Of a stretch of DNA of 64,000 nucleotides, positions 1 through 10,269 are shown in pieces. The notes under the pieces are model-generated. The model was not told where the DNA came from, made no database searches, and saw only the letters and a list, made by a program, of their open reading frames with translations. Location of the stretch: assembly GCF_002847445.1 (NCBI RefSeq), contig NZ_CP025432.1, positions 1 to 64,000 on the forward strand, given 5' to 3'. Position numbers and translations under genes: made by a program. The DNA comes from Paracoccus zhejiangensis. GTDB taxonomy: Bacteria; Pseudomonadota; Alphaproteobacteria; Rhodobacterales; Rhodobacteraceae. Position 1 is the stretch's first letter. Each line of letters opens with the position of its first letter.

Positions 1-1043
1 TCAGCAAGGCAGCGGCCGAGGAAGGGGGCGACGATTTTGGAAGGCAGCCTGTCGGGACGGGTCCATTCGCGTTCCAGCGCTATGACACCCAGCAGCAGGT
101 GGTCTTCGTGGCAAACGACGATTATTTCCGAGGTGCGCCGAAGATCGACGAGATAAGTTATCGCCTGATCCAGGCGGATGCCAGCCGTGAATTGGCATTC
201 ACATCAGGTGAGTTGGATCTGATCTATGGCAAGCGCGAGCAGCGTTGGATTGACCGCTGGAATCGCGAGGACACTGCGAAAGTCGACGTTTTCTGGCCCG
301 CAGAATACCGCACCCTGCATCTGAACACGACAATGGAGCCTTTGACCGACAAACGTGTCCGCGAGGCGGTCGCGCGTGCGATCAATGTGGATGAGATCGC
401 GAGCTTCGTGGGCGAAGAGGTGGGACCGAAGGGCTGCTCCGTTGTGCCGTCGGGTTATCTGGGCGAAGATTGCAGCGCCTGGACATATGCCTATGATCCC
501 GAAGCCGCGAAGTCCCTGCTGGCGGAGGCAGGCTTTGAAAATGGCGTCACGATTAAGTCCGTGGTTTCCAGCAACAACGCCCAACTGCCCATCATGGAGG
601 TGATCCAGGCGCAGCTGGCTCAGTCCGGGATCACGCTGGACATGCAGGTCGTCGACCATCCGACCTATCACGAGATGTCCCGGAACGATCTGAGCGGCGC
701 GACCTTCTACGGCGCGGCTCGGTTCCCGATCGCGGATACCTATCTGACGGAATTCTACCACTCGGATGCCATTGTAGACAAACCGACCGCGATCACCAAT
801 TTCTCGCATTGCGACGTGGCGGACGAAGCGATTGATGCGGCTAAGGTCGAAGGTGATCCCGACAAGCAACTGGCCCATTGGTCGGAAGCGCAGCGGCTGA
901 TCCACGAACAGATCTGTGCCGTGCCGCTGTTCAACCTTCGTCAGGTCTGGCTGCGCAACGCAAAGTTGGATTACGGCTACGAACTGGAGGGCGAGATGAA
1001 TCTTGCGCCCCGGATCACCGAATTGACCGATCTGATCGAGTGA
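1..1043 (+). CDS. ABC transporter substrate-binding protein, peptide/opine type (5' end outside window)
   Basis: This is the C-terminal part of an extracytoplasmic solute-binding protein of family 5 (SBP_bac_5, DppA/OppA type). The reading frame is open from base 3, so the start lies upstream. The early GTGPF motif and the later stretch with VREAVARAINVDEI and YDPEAAKSLLAEAG are hallmarks of this family. It would deliver a short peptide or opine-like compound in the periplasm to the permeases encoded at 5972-7773. The gene ends 29 bases inside the convergent lysR gene. The substrate is not visible from sequence. Confidence 0.9.
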   Translation, partial: SKAAAEEGGDDFGRQPVGTGPFAFQRYDTQQQVVFVANDDYFRGAPKIDEISYRLIQADASRELAFTSGELDLIYGKREQRWIDRWNREDTAKVDVFWPAEYRTLHLNTTMEPLTDKRVREAVARAINVDEIASFVGEEVGPKGCSVVPSGYLGEDCSAWTYAYDPEAAKSLLAEAGFENGVTIKSVVSSNNAQLPIMEVIQAQLAQSGITLDMQVVDHPTYHEMSRNDLSGATFYGAARFPIADTYLTEFYHSDAIVDKPTAITNFSHCDVADEAIDAAKVEGDPDKQLAHWSEAQRLIHEQICAVPLFNLRQVWLRNAKLDYGYELEGEMNLAPRITELTDLIE

Positions 1044-1959
1044 TCATGCCGTCGCGAGCGAAGGCTTTGGCCGTCGCTCGCACCATTTCCACAAATGTCG
1101 CGACAAGACGACGGTTCCGGCCGTGACGCAGGCGGCACAGCTGAAAATCCAGGAAATTATCCGGCACGAAGGGGCGCACCGACACGCGCCCCTCGACCGT
1201 TTCCGCATAGATCGGGTGGACCAGCGCAATGCCCATTCCGGCCGCAACCAGTTCGCAGACATTCTGGGCCGTCGTGGCTTCGGTCACGACGCGGGGTTGG
1301 TGGCCTTCAGCCTCGAATGCGCGTTCCAGCCGGAGCCGCGTATAGCTGCTGTGCATGAACGCCACCAGTGGCTCGGTCGCCAGATCCGAGACGGTCAGTT
1401 CCGGCCTTTCCATAAGCGGGTGATCCGGCGGCAACATGCAGACCATGGGCATGTTCAGGATCGGCTCTACCTGGATATGCGGATCTTCCACGCGCCCCGC
1501 GACAATGCATACATCGACCTTTCCGGATCGCATCCAGTCCACGAGGAACTGCGACGATCGGGCATGGAGCGAGACGAAGACCTCGGGCTGTTCGTTCGAA
1601 AAGCTGCGGATCGCCGTCGAGATGAAGCGCCCCGACAGGGCCGGCAGGACACCGATGGTCAGGCGGCCTCGTTCTTCGCTGCGCAGATTGTCGATGGCCA
1701 GCGCAATCTGATCCAGGCCCGAGAAGATCCGGTCGACCTCTTCGTAGAACCGCTGCCCCCGCTCCGTCGGGATCAGAAGGCCGCGACGCCGTTCGAACAG
1801 ATCCAGCCCGGTATCGGCTTCCAGATTCGACAACAGCTTGCTGGCCGCTGGCTGGGACATGTTCAACGTCTCGGCGGCACGGCTGACGGTGCCGGTTTCG
1901 ATCACCGCCTTGAAGACCTCGATCTGCCGCAAGGTGGGTTGCCTGTAGGTGCGCGCCAT
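1015..1959 (-). CDS. LysR-family transcriptional regulator
   Basis: The 314-residue protein has an N-terminal winged helix-turn-helix (about residues 8-67, with LRQIEVFKAVIETGTVSRAA and LNMSQPAASKLLSNLE) followed by a LysR substrate-binding domain, the usual length for the family. It is transcribed divergently from the oxidase gene at 2058, with about 98 bases between them, the classic arrangement for a LysR protein controlling its neighbour. By inference it regulates the oxidase/transporter cluster in response to the cluster's substrate. Its 3' end overlaps the end of the upstream binding-protein gene by 29 bases. Confidence 0.9.
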   Translation of the reverse strand: MARTYRQPTLRQIEVFKAVIETGTVSRAAETLNMSQPAASKLLSNLEADTGLDLFERRRGLLIPTERGQRFYEEVDRIFSGLDQIALAIDNLRSEERGRLTIGVLPALSGRFISTAIRSFSNEQPEVFVSLHARSSQFLVDWMRSGKVDVCIVAGRVEDPHIQVEPILNMPMVCMLPPDHPLMERPELTVSDLATEPLVAFMHSSYTRLRLERAFEAEGHQPRVVTEATTAQNVCELVAAGMGIALVHPIYAETVEGRVSVRPFVPDNFLDFQLCRLRHGRNRRLVATFVEMVRATAKAFARDGMITRSDRSIR

Positions 1960-2057
1960 CGCTGTCTCATAACCTGATGGAATACCAAAGGTGTCAATTG
2001 GACTTTGTTACGATAACACCGCCTGGTCTAACGTGACAACACTTCACAGGGGGCGAC
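1960..2057. promoter_or_regulatory. Divergent promoter region between lysR and the oxidase operon
   Basis: This 98-base intergenic stretch is AT-richer than its surroundings and must contain the promoters of both divergent genes. A purine-rich GGGGG stretch at about 2049-2053 precedes the ATG at 2058 and can serve as ribosome binding site. I could not assign a LysR box with confidence. Confidence 0.45.
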
Positions 2058-3198
2058 ATGGCGGAATTCGATGCGATCGTGATCGGAGCGGGCACCGTCG
2101 GTGCCGCCATCGGTTATGGCCTTGGGCTGCGGGGGCTGCGTGTTCTCGTGCTGGACGGCGCGGATACGGATTTCAGGGCGGCACGGGCGAATTTCGGTCT
2201 GATCTGGGCGCAGGGCAAGGGCAAGGGAATGCCCGCCTATCAGGATCTGACCAAGCGCAGCACCGATATCTGGCCCGAATTCCTTCAGGAACTGCGCGAG
2301 AACGCCGAGGGCACGCAGATCGATTATGAACGCAAGGGCGGGCTTGCCTTCTGCATGGGTGATGACGGCTTCGCGCAGCGCAAGGCCCTGATCGATCGAT
2401 TGCATGATGAACATCTGTCACTGAACCCCGAGGCCGGCGATCCGGATGTCGAGATGCTGAGCCGCGACGAAGTCCAGAAACTTTTACCGGATCTGCGGCT
2501 TGGCAACCGCGTCAGCGGGGCCAGCTTCGGCAAGCGGGACGGGCATGTGAACCCGCTTCAACTGCTTTCCGCCCTGCACAAGGCGATCGTGCGCCAGGGT
2601 GGCGATGTCAGAGGAAATAGCGAAGTTCGCGAAATCCGTCCAGAAGCCGGGGGTTACGCAGTCCGGATCGGGACGAGGGAATGGCGGGCAGGGCGCGTCG
2701 TGATCGCCGCAGGGATCGCAAGCGGTCGGCTGGGCCGTCAGGTCGGGCTGGATGTGCCCATCCGCGCTCAACGCGGCCAGGTTTTGGTCACGCAACGACT
2801 TGCGCCTGTTCTTCCCCTTCCGTGCAGCGGCCTGAGGCAGACGGGCCGAGGGCACGATCATGATCGGTGCGACGAAAGAGGAAGTCGGCACGGACGTGTC
2901 TTCGACCACGCGGGCCTCGGCTTGGCTGTCCCGCAAGACCGTCGAGATTGCCCCGGCTCTGGCCAAGGTGCAGTTGGTGCGGCATTGGTCGGGCCTTCGG
3001 ATCATGACCCCGGATGGCCATCCCGTTTATGCGCAATCGCCCGATCATCCCGGCATCTTCATCGCCAGCTGCCATTCGGGCGTTACCCTGGCCGCGGTTC
3101 ACGCGAAGGAACTGGCCGACCAGGTCGCATCGGGCACACTTCCCGAAACCTACGAACCTTTCCACCATAGGCGCTTTGATGTTCAGACAGCTTGCTGA
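2058..3198 (+). pseudogene. FAD-dependent amine/amino-acid oxidoreductase (DAO family), frameshifted
   Basis: The N-terminal part has a Rossmann FAD motif (VIGAGTVGAAIGYGLGLRG) and is a DadA/opine-oxidase-B type FAD oxidoreductase. The original frame reads correctly to GLRQT at about 2841. The continuation then lies in the +1-shifted frame (EGTIMIGATKEEVG onwards to VHAKELADQV), ending at 3198. Removing one G from the GGG run at 2843-2845 joins the two parts into a 379-residue protein of normal family length. This is either a recent inactivating mutation or a sequencing error in a homopolymer. It heads an operon with the small 2Fe-2S and HcnB-like subunits. Confidence 0.85.
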
Positions 3199-3475
3199 TC
3201 CCGGTGATCCTTCTTTCCATGTCCATATCGACGGCGTCGAGACCGTGGCCCGTCCCGGCGACACGGTAGCTGCAATCCTGCTTCGCACGACGCCGCATAT
3301 CGCCCGGCACACGCCGGTCAAGGAAACGCCACGTGCGCCGTTTTGCCTGATGGGCGTTTGTTTCGATTGCCTTGCGACGGTGGATGACGAAACGTCGGTG
3401 CAGACCTGTCTGGTCGAGGCGCGCCCCGGAATGCGGATCGAGCGTGCCAAAGGCAAGCTAAGGATCGCGCCATGA
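3179..3475 (+). CDS. (2Fe-2S)-binding small oxidase subunit (HcnA / OoxA N-terminal-like)
   Basis: This 98-residue protein has a plant-type ferredoxin fold with FCLMGVCFDC and a later QTCLVEARPGM, supplying the cysteines for one 2Fe-2S cluster. Such small subunits pair with an HcnB-like flavoprotein and a DAO-type subunit in hydrogen cyanide synthase, opine oxidases and sarcosine-oxidase-like enzymes. The start at 3179 was chosen because it gives a family-length protein and overlaps the end of the preceding gene by 20 bases, which suggests translational coupling. Its stop overlaps the next start (ATGA). Confidence 0.88.
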   Translation: MFRQLADPGDPSFHVHIDGVETVARPGDTVAAILLRTTPHIARHTPVKETPRAPFCLMGVCFDCLATVDDETSVQTCLVEARPGMRIERAKGKLRIAP

Positions 3476-4857
3476 CGGCCCAACACGACATCCTGATCGT
3501 CGGCGCGGGACCGGCAGGCATGGCGGCTGCAGTGCAGATGGCCGAACTGGGGCTGGCCCCCTTGGTCATCGACGAACAGACGACGCCCGGAGGTCAGATT
3601 TGGCGGGCCGGCGAAGGCGCGCGATCGGACGCGGTGCGGCAGGCTCTGGGTCCGGACTATGCGCAGGGCGCGGACAGGATCGCGCGGTTCCGCGCGTCCG
3701 GTGTCGATTACATGCCCGGCACACGCCTGTGGCACCTAGAGCCGGGCTTTCAGGTCTTCATGTCGCAGGGCAACGCCGCCTTCTCGCGCAGGTATCGCGC
3801 CGTCCTGCTGGCGACCGGGGCGCAAGAACGGCCGGTTCCGATCCCCGGTTGGACGCTGCCCGGCGTGATGACGGTCGGCGCCGCACAGATCCTGCTGAAA
3901 ACCTCGGCCCAGATCCCGGATGAGCCTGTCTGGATCGCCGGTTCCGGGCCGCTGCCGCTGCTTTACATGCGGCAGTTGCTGGCCTTGGGCGGCAAGATTG
4001 CAGGTTATCTGGACACGACGCCACGCGGGCAGGTGGGCAGGGTTGCCCCCCATGCGATGGCTGCCTTTCGCGGGCGAGGCGACCTCATCAAGGGGTTGAA
4101 GTGGATGCGGCAATTGCGGGCGGCAGGCTTCCCGTGGTTGCGCGGGGTCCGCGATCTTCGGGCGATCGGGCAGGATCGGGTCGAAACCGTATCCTATACC
4201 ACGTCCGACGGAAAATCCCACAGGAAGCCGGCATCGCTGCTGCTTCTGCACGAAGGAGTCGTGCCGTCGATCCATGCCACGCTGGCGATGAATTGCGATC
4301 ATGACTGGTCCGAGGGCCAAGGCTGCTTCATCCCGCGAACCGATGACATGGGCATGACCAGCGTGGATGGCCTCTATCTGGCCGGGGACGGTGCCGGTAT
4401 CGTCGGGGCGCTTGCCGCCGAGGCGCGAGGGCGGATTGCCGCCTTGGGCATTGCGCAGCGCCTGGGCGTGGGATCGCTGGATCAGCGGCTTCGCGAGACA
4501 CGCGCGACCTTGGCGCAAAAGATGGCATCACGCCCGGTGATCGACGCGCTTTACCCGCCGCCCGATGCGGATATCCCTGATGAGACAGTCATTTGCCGGT
4601 GCGAGGAACTGACGGCCGGTGAAATTCGCGCCGCCGCCAAGCTGCACCGCGGCGGCCCGAACCAGGTCAAGGCCTATACCCGATGCGGAATGGGTCCATG
4701 CCAAGGTCGCCAATGCGGCTACAGCGTGAACCGGATCCTGTCCGAGGAATACAATCAAAGCCGCGCGGAAACCGGCTTCTTCCGAATCCGTCCGCCGTTG
4801 AAGCCTGTGACGCTGGGAGAACTCGCTGCCCTTGAAGAGGGGCGCGAGGCACCATGA
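3472..4857 (+). CDS. NAD(P)/FAD-dependent oxidoreductase, opine oxidase A / HcnB-like subunit
   Basis: The 461-residue protein begins with an FAD Rossmann motif (ILIVGAGPAGMAAAVQMAE) and has a pyridine-nucleotide-disulfide reductase-like core. It ends with a BFD-like 2Fe-2S region containing ICRCEELTAGEI and YTRCGMGPCQGRQCG. This is the pattern of HcnB and of octopine/nopaline oxidase subunit A, which oxidises the secondary amine of the substrate at the membrane with its small 2Fe-2S and DAO partners. It is translationally coupled to both neighbours. The exact substrate cannot be read from sequence. Confidence 0.88.
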   Translation: MTAQHDILIVGAGPAGMAAAVQMAELGLAPLVIDEQTTPGGQIWRAGEGARSDAVRQALGPDYAQGADRIARFRASGVDYMPGTRLWHLEPGFQVFMSQGNAAFSRRYRAVLLATGAQERPVPIPGWTLPGVMTVGAAQILLKTSAQIPDEPVWIAGSGPLPLLYMRQLLALGGKIAGYLDTTPRGQVGRVAPHAMAAFRGRGDLIKGLKWMRQLRAAGFPWLRGVRDLRAIGQDRVETVSYTTSDGKSHRKPASLLLLHEGVVPSIHATLAMNCDHDWSEGQGCFIPRTDDMGMTSVDGLYLAGDGAGIVGALAAEARGRIAALGIAQRLGVGSLDQRLRETRATLAQKMASRPVIDALYPPPDADIPDETVICRCEELTAGEIRAAAKLHRGGPNQVKAYTRCGMGPCQGRQCGYSVNRILSEEYNQSRAETGFFRIRPPLKPVTLGELAALEEGREAP

Positions 4858-5975
4858 GCAGCCCTGACGTCATCGTCATCGGCGGCGGCCTGCACGGTCT
4901 GTCCGCAGCCTTGCATCTTGCCAGAGGCGGGGCCGATGTCACCGTTCTGGAAGGCGAGTTCGTTGGACGCCACGCCTCTGGCGCATCCGCGGCCGGTGTG
5001 CGCACCCTGGGGCGAAACCCGCTTGAAATGCCGCTTTCGACAATCGCGATGGACATGTGGCACCGGATCGCCGACTTGGTGGACGACGACTGCGGGTTTC
5101 ATGCCCATGGCCAGCTCAGGGTTGCTGAAACCGATGACCAGATGGGTGCCGAGAGGCAGCGCATTTCGCGCCTGAGAGATAACGGATATTCCAATGAGGC
5201 GCTCATCGGCCAGGATCAGTTGCGCCGACTGGTTCCGGGCATCAATCCCAAATTCATCGGTGCCGCCTATGCAGCGGATGACGGTGCGGCGGATCCTCAT
5301 CGCACTCTGGTCGCATTCCGCGCAGCGGCCCGGCGTGCCGGCGTGACCATCGTGGAAGGGGCGCCGGTCCAGGGACTGAATCGCACGGGCGGCGGTTGGA
5401 CGGTCCGGACGCAAGCCGGCACGTTCGTTGCGTCAAAGGCCGTCAATGCCGCAGGCGCCTGGGGTTCCCGCGTTGCTGCGATGGCGGGCGAGACGATCCC
5501 CCTGTTGGCCAAGGCCTCGATGATGATGGTGACGGAACGGCTGACCCAGACGATCCGCCCGGTCGTCAGCATCATCGGCCGGTCGCTGTCATTCAAGCAA
5601 TCCTCGCAGGGCACCCTTGTTCTGGGCGGGGGAATACAGGGGCGATATGATCTGGATAGCGGGCGCACCGCCATGGATTTCCACGCCTTGGCCAGAGGAG
5701 CCGCGGCCGCAGAAGAATTGATGCCTTCGGTCGCCGGAGCCCGGATCACCCGCTGTTGGTCGGGGATCGAGGGCAAGACGCAGGATCTTCTGCCCGTCAT
5801 CTGTCCGGGCAAGACCGAAGGTCTTTTTCATATCTTCGGATTCTCGGGTCACGGTTTCCAGCTCGTGCCGGCCGCAGGGGCGGCGATGGCCGAGATGGTG
5901 ACGACAGGTGTCGTGCCCGAGGTTCTGCGTCCATTCGATGCAGATCGACTGACAATCAAAGGAGCCGTGGCATGA
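4854..5975 (+). CDS. FAD-dependent oxidoreductase (DAO family; oxidase B-like subunit)
   Basis: This 373-residue protein has an N-terminal dinucleotide-binding motif (VIVIGGGLHGLSAALHLARGG) and the C-terminal FSGHGFQLVPAAG motif that closes the FAD site in the glycine oxidase/sarcosine oxidase/DadA family. Its start overlaps the preceding stop by 4 bases. The operon therefore has two DAO-type flavoproteins. If the copy at 2058 is truly broken, this one may be the working partner of the HcnB-like subunit, or it may act on a separate step. Confidence 0.88.
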   Translation: MSSPDVIVIGGGLHGLSAALHLARGGADVTVLEGEFVGRHASGASAAGVRTLGRNPLEMPLSTIAMDMWHRIADLVDDDCGFHAHGQLRVAETDDQMGAERQRISRLRDNGYSNEALIGQDQLRRLVPGINPKFIGAAYAADDGAADPHRTLVAFRAAARRAGVTIVEGAPVQGLNRTGGGWTVRTQAGTFVASKAVNAAGAWGSRVAAMAGETIPLLAKASMMMVTERLTQTIRPVVSIIGRSLSFKQSSQGTLVLGGGIQGRYDLDSGRTAMDFHALARGAAAAEELMPSVAGARITRCWSGIEGKTQDLLPVICPGKTEGLFHIFGFSGHGFQLVPAAGAAMAEMVTTGVVPEVLRPFDADRLTIKGAVA

Positions 5976-6910
5976 CCCAATACGTGATCCGACGCGCCCT
6001 GCTGGCGATTCCGACCTTGCTGCTGATGCTGACCGTCGTCTTCGTGCTGGTCCGGCTGGTGCCGGGGGACGCCGCCATCGCGATCCTGGGCGATCAGGCC
6101 AGCGCCGAATCCCTGGCCGCGATGCGGGCGCAGCTTGGACTGGATCAACCGATCCACATCCAATATGTCGATTTCCTGGCCAAGGCGATCACCGGCGATT
6201 TCGGACACTCGCTATCGACGGGGCGCAGCGTCCTGCAAGAAGTGGCGATCGTCCTGCCCTATACCCTGGAGCTGACGGCAGCGGCACTTGTGATCGGCGC
6301 GCTGTTCGGCATCCCCTTGGGAACCTATGCCGCTCTGCATCGGAACCTGTGGCCGGACTATTTCAGCAGGGTTCTGTCGCTTGTCGGGCTATCCTTCCCG
6401 GCTTTCGTCTCGGGCATCCTGCTGCTTCTGGCCTTTGCCGTCCATCTGCGCTGGTTCCCCGTCATCAGCAGCGGTGGCAGCGGGGCAGGGGATCACATTC
6501 GCAACCTCGCGCTGCCCGCCTTGAACCTGGGCCTTATCATGACGGCCTATATCACGCGGGTCACGCGATCTTCCATGCTGGGCGTGCTGAACGAGGATTA
6601 CATCCGCACGGCCCGCGCCAAGGGCGTGCGCCCCGGCCCGCTGATCCGGCGCCATGCGCTGCGCAACGCGCTGATCCCGGTGGTGACCGTCGTCGGCCTC
6701 TATTTCGGAACGCTGATCGGAAACTCTGTCCTGACCGAGATCGTCTTTTCGCGGCCGGGGCTAGGCCGATTGATCCTGGGGGCGCTGAATGCCCGCGATT
6801 ACACCTTGCTGCAGGGTCTGATGGTCGTCTTCGCGACCTTCGTGATCCTTGTGAACATGCTGACTGACATTGCCTACGGGCTGGTCGATCCGAGGGTGAA
6901 ATACAACTGA
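5972..6910 (+). CDS. ABC transporter permease (DppB/OppB type)
   Basis: This 312-residue inner-membrane protein begins with the typical MTQYVIRRALLAIPTL signal-anchor and has about six membrane segments. The binding-protein-dependent transport loop near residues 210-240 reads IRTARAKGVRPGPLIRRHAL, matching the EAA motif that contacts the ATPase. The ATG at 5972 overlaps the upstream stop by 4 bases and is preceded by AAAGGAG. Reading frame extends further upstream, but that extension lies within the preceding gene. It pairs with the permease at 6910. Confidence 0.93.
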   Translation: MTQYVIRRALLAIPTLLLMLTVVFVLVRLVPGDAAIAILGDQASAESLAAMRAQLGLDQPIHIQYVDFLAKAITGDFGHSLSTGRSVLQEVAIVLPYTLELTAAALVIGALFGIPLGTYAALHRNLWPDYFSRVLSLVGLSFPAFVSGILLLLAFAVHLRWFPVISSGGSGAGDHIRNLALPALNLGLIMTAYITRVTRSSMLGVLNEDYIRTARAKGVRPGPLIRRHALRNALIPVVTVVGLYFGTLIGNSVLTEIVFSRPGLGRLILGALNARDYTLLQGLMVVFATFVILVNMLTDIAYGLVDPRVKYN

Positions 6911-7773
6911 TGTCCATCACATCCGATATTCCCGTCCGCCAGAACGCCCTGTGGCTAGCGTTTCGCCGCAACCGTCTGTCCTGGGTCGGGCTGGCCCTGT
7001 TGGCCGTGATCGTCTGCGCGGCAGTGTTCGCCCCGCTTCTGGCCCCCTACGATCCGCTGGAACAGCATATCGTCAACCGTCTGCAACCGCCTTCCGCCGA
7101 ATTCTGGCTGGGCACCGACACCTATGGGCGGGATGTGCTGTCGCGGTTGATCTATGGCGCACGGGTGTCGCTGGTCGTGGGCTTCGTCGCGATCCTGATC
7201 GCGATGGTGGTAGGATCGGCCATCGGCATTCTGTCGGGCTTTATCGGTGGCGTCTTCGACCGTGTGGTGATGAGCTTCCTCGATGTCATGCTGTCCTTTC
7301 CGACCCTTCTTCTGGGTCTGATGATCGCCGCGATGCTGGGCGCCAGTTTCGAGAACCTCGTGATCGCCATCGCCATCACCGAGATTGCGCCCTTCGCACG
7401 GGTCGCCCGCGCGCCGACAATCGCCCTGAAGCAGCGTGACTTCATCGAAGCGGGCCGGGCGATGGGATATTCCAATCCACGGCTCATGGGTCTTCACATT
7501 TTCCCCAACATGGTTTCCGAAGTCGTCGTGATGGGATCGATGTGGATGGCCAGCGCCATCCGGACCGAGGCTTCGCTCAGCTTCATCGGGCTTGGCGTGC
7601 CGCCGCCCACGCCGACCTGGGGCAGCATGATCCGCGAGGGATTCGAGAACATCCTGGATTCCTGGTGGCTTGTCCTCTTTCCCAGTCTTGCGATCCTGTT
7701 GACGGTTTTGGCCCTCAACATCCTCGGCGACGCCTTGCGCGATGCGATCGATCCGAAAACCCGCGCGGAATGA
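6910..7773 (+). CDS. ABC transporter permease (DppC/OppC type)
   Basis: This 287-residue permease has the N-terminal OppC-type segment ([19 protein letters not shown]), the conserved [19 protein letters not shown] block and the EAA loop ([24 protein letters not shown]). It forms the translocation channel with the DppB-type partner. The start codon shares its first base with the preceding stop, and its own stop overlaps the ATPase gene, so the transporter genes are translated as a coupled set. Confidence 0.93.
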   Translation: MSITSDIPVRQNALWLAFRRNRLSWVGLALLAVIVCAAVFAPLLAPYDPLEQHIVNRLQPPSAEFWLGTDTYGRDVLSRLIYGARVSLVVGFVAILIAMVVGSAIGILSGFIGGVFDRVVMSFLDVMLSFPTLLLGLMIAAMLGASFENLVIAIAITEIAPFARVARAPTIALKQRDFIEAGRAMGYSNPRLMGLHIFPNMVSEVVVMGSMWMASAIRTEASLSFIGLGVPPPTPTWGSMIREGFENILDSWWLVLFPSLAILLTVLALNILGDALRDAIDPKTRAE

Positions 7774-9605
7774 GTGGGATACCTGCGATGAACACTGAAA
7801 CCTCTCCGATCCTTGATGTGCAGAACCTGCGGACCGAGTTCCGCAGCGGCGATGGATGGCAGGCTGCCGTCCACGATCTATCGATGCAGATACATGCGAA
7901 TGAAACGCTGGCCGTCGTCGGGGAATCCGGGTCGGGAAAATCGGTGACGGCCTTGTCGATCCTGCGGCTTCTGCCACCGGGCGCCCGGATCGCGCAGGGC
8001 AATATCCGGTTCGACGGCAGGGATCTGACCAAACTGGACGAGAACGCGATGGCCGATATTCGCGGCAACAGGATCGCGATGATCTTCCAGGAACCGATGA
8101 CCTCGCTCAACCCGACCATGAAGGTGGGCGATCAGATCGCGGAATCGCTCTCAATCCACCGGTCCATGGGTGGCCGCGCCGCGCGGGCGGAGGCCTTGGC
8201 CCTGTTGGACCGGGTTCGAATCCCCTCGGCCAAGCGACGGATTGACGAATTTCCGCACCAGTTCTCGGGCGGGATGCGCCAGCGTGTGATGATCGCCATC
8301 GCGCTTGCCTGCCGGCCCAAGCTTCTGATTGCGGACGAACCGACGACGGCGCTGGATGTGACAATCCAAGCCCAGATCCTGCAACTCATCAAGGAACTGC
8401 AGGACGAGGAGAAGATGGGCGTCCTGTTCATCACGCATGACATGGGCGTGGTCGCCGAAATCGCCGACCGCGCATTGGTGATGCGGCGCGGCGACGTGGT
8501 CGAAACCGGCGATTGCCGCGATATCTTCGCCAGACCGCAGCATCCCTATACCCGCACGCTGCTGTTCGCGGTGCCAAGACTGGGCGCGATGGGCGGGTCG
8601 GATCGCCCGACGCCGTTTCCCGAAATGGACGAAAGCGGCAAGGCGATCACGCCGCCGATACCCGAGATCGAAACCGTGCGACGCGACGAAGAACCGCTGT
8701 TGCAGGTCCAGAACCTGACCACAAGATTTGACATCAGAGGTGGCATCTTTCGAGGTATTCGTGGGCGCGTCCATGCGGTCGAGAATGTCTCGTTCGATCT
8801 GCGCGCAGGCGAGACACTGGCTTTGGTCGGTGAAAGCGGCTGTGGAAAATCGACGACCGGGCGGTCCATTCTACATCTTGAAAAACCCAGTTCGGGCGAT
8901 GTCTTGATCGCCGGGCAGTCGCTGTCGTCGCTGACCAAGGCCCAATTGCAGGCCGAGCGGTGCCGGATGCAGATGATCTTCCAGGATCCTTTTGCCAGCT
9001 TGGATCCACGCCAGACGATCGGCGCCGCGATTGCCGAACCGCTGCTTGTGCATGGTCTGGCGGATCGGCAAACCGCGCGGAATCGGGTTGCCGCATTGCT
9101 CGAGCAAGTCGGCCTGCCGGCATCGGTGGCGGGGCGCTATCCCCATGAATTCTCGGGTGGTCAGCGCCAGCGCATCTGCATCGCCCGCGCCTTGGGGATG
9201 GAACCGCGTCTGATCGTGGCGGATGAATCCGTCTCGGCGCTGGACGTGTCGATCAAGGCGCAGATCGTGAATCTGATGCTGGATCTGCAAGCGAGATTGG
9301 GTCTGGCCTATCTTTTCATCAGTCACGACATGGCGGTCGTAGAAAGGATCAGTCACCGGGTGGCGGTGATGTATCTGGGCGAGATTGTCGAGATAGGGCC
9401 GCGCGCACAGGTCTTCGGCAATCCGCAGCACCCGTATACGCGCAAGCTGCTGTCGGCGGTGCCGGTCCCCGACCCCTTGCGCCGCAGAATTCGCGAACCG
9501 CTGTCCAACGATGAAGTCCCGAGTCCGGTCAGGGCTGCGGATTACGTGCCCCCGCAGCGACGATATCGTCAGGCCGGGACCGATCATCTGGTCATGGAGC
9601 ATTAG
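7770..9605 (+). CDS. ABC transporter ATP-binding protein, DppD-DppF fusion
   Basis: Two complete ABC domains lie in one polypeptide of 611 residues (605 if the ATG at 7788 is used). Domain 1 has Walker A GESGSGKS and signature FSGGMRQR. Domain 2 has GESGCGKS and FSGGQRQR. Each is followed by the oligopeptide-transport C-terminal extension ([10 protein letters not shown] and [14 protein letters not shown]). This is the fused arrangement seen in GsiA-type glutathione/peptide importers. It energises the two permeases just upstream. The ATG at 7770 overlaps the permease stop by 4 bases. Confidence 0.92.
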   Translation: MSGIPAMNTETSPILDVQNLRTEFRSGDGWQAAVHDLSMQIHANETLAVVGESGSGKSVTALSILRLLPPGARIAQGNIRFDGRDLTKLDENAMADIRGNRIAMIFQEPMTSLNPTMKVGDQIAESLSIHRSMGGRAARAEALALLDRVRIPSAKRRIDEFPHQFSGGMRQRVMIAIALACRPKLLIADEPTTALDVTIQAQILQLIKELQDEEKMGVLFITHDMGVVAEIADRALVMRRGDVVETGDCRDIFARPQHPYTRTLLFAVPRLGAMGGSDRPTPFPEMDESGKAITPPIPEIETVRRDEEPLLQVQNLTTRFDIRGGIFRGIRGRVHAVENVSFDLRAGETLALVGESGCGKSTTGRSILHLEKPSSGDVLIAGQSLSSLTKAQLQAERCRMQMIFQDPFASLDPRQTIGAAIAEPLLVHGLADRQTARNRVAALLEQVGLPASVAGRYPHEFSGGQRQRICIARALGMEPRLIVADESVSALDVSIKAQIVNLMLDLQARLGLAYLFISHDMAVVERISHRVAVMYLGEIVEIGPRAQVFGNPQHPYTRKLLSAVPVPDPLRRRIREPLSNDEVPSPVRAADYVPPQRRYRQAGTDHLVMEH

Positions 9606-10269
9606 TTGAGACGATCGGCGCTGGCCTCCATCGCATCCTATATCGTCGAGACGCGGGGCAGCGTCATCAGCGGACAGACCCGTGATGCCGCTCTGCGCTG
9701 CCTCTTCGACCTGATCGTGGCCGCCGCGGCGGGACACGAGGATCGCGGCCCGCTGGCCGTCCGCCGCGCGGTCGGGCTGATGGGACAGGGAGAGGTGCCG
9801 GTCTGGTTCTCGGGCGTTGCCAGTTCACCACTGGGCGCGGCATGGGCGAACAGTGCGGCCGCATCGGCGCAGGATCTGGACGATGGCCACAGGTTGGCGC
9901 GCGGCCATCCGGGTGCGGTGGTCATCCCGACCGTGATCCCGATCGGGCAGGCGCAAAAGGCGTCTTGGGAACAGATGTTGACCGCCATCGTGATCGGATA
10001 CGAAGTCGGTATCACCATCGCCGCCGCAAGGCGAAGCTACGGGAATACCGGGACATGGGGCGCCTATGCCGCCGTCGCGGCGGCAGGGGCGTTGTGCGGC
10101 ACGTCCGCAGCCGTTCTGGAACATGCGCTGGCGATCGCCGGAGAGACCGCGCCGAACCAGCTTTTTGCAAGTGCGCCGCCGCCACGCGATCCCAGCCCCG
10201 AGGGCAGCGATGTCAAGGAGGGTATTCCATGGTCGGTCGTGACCGGACTGACCGCTTTGCGGCTGGCCG
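9606..10269 (+). pseudogene. MmgE/PrpD family protein, 5' part interrupted by an IS256-family element
   Basis: The frame opens with TTG at 9606, directly after the ATPase stop, and encodes the N-terminal half of an MmgE/PrpD (2-methylcitrate dehydratase-like) protein. Visible motifs include ALRCLFDLIVAAAAG, SAQDLDDGHRLARGHPGA and WGAYAAVAAAGAL. The reading frame is cut by the insertion element beginning at 10270. Joining base 10269 to 11611 (one target copy removed) restores an uninterrupted frame of about 449 codons, the normal family length. The insertion is thus the only visible lesion. Confidence 0.88.
10262..10269 (+). repeat. Target-site duplication of the IS256-family element, left copy
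   Basis: GCTGGCCG here is repeated exactly at 11603-11610, directly outside the two ends of the insertion element. Eight-base duplications are usual for the IS256 family. Confidence 0.9.
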
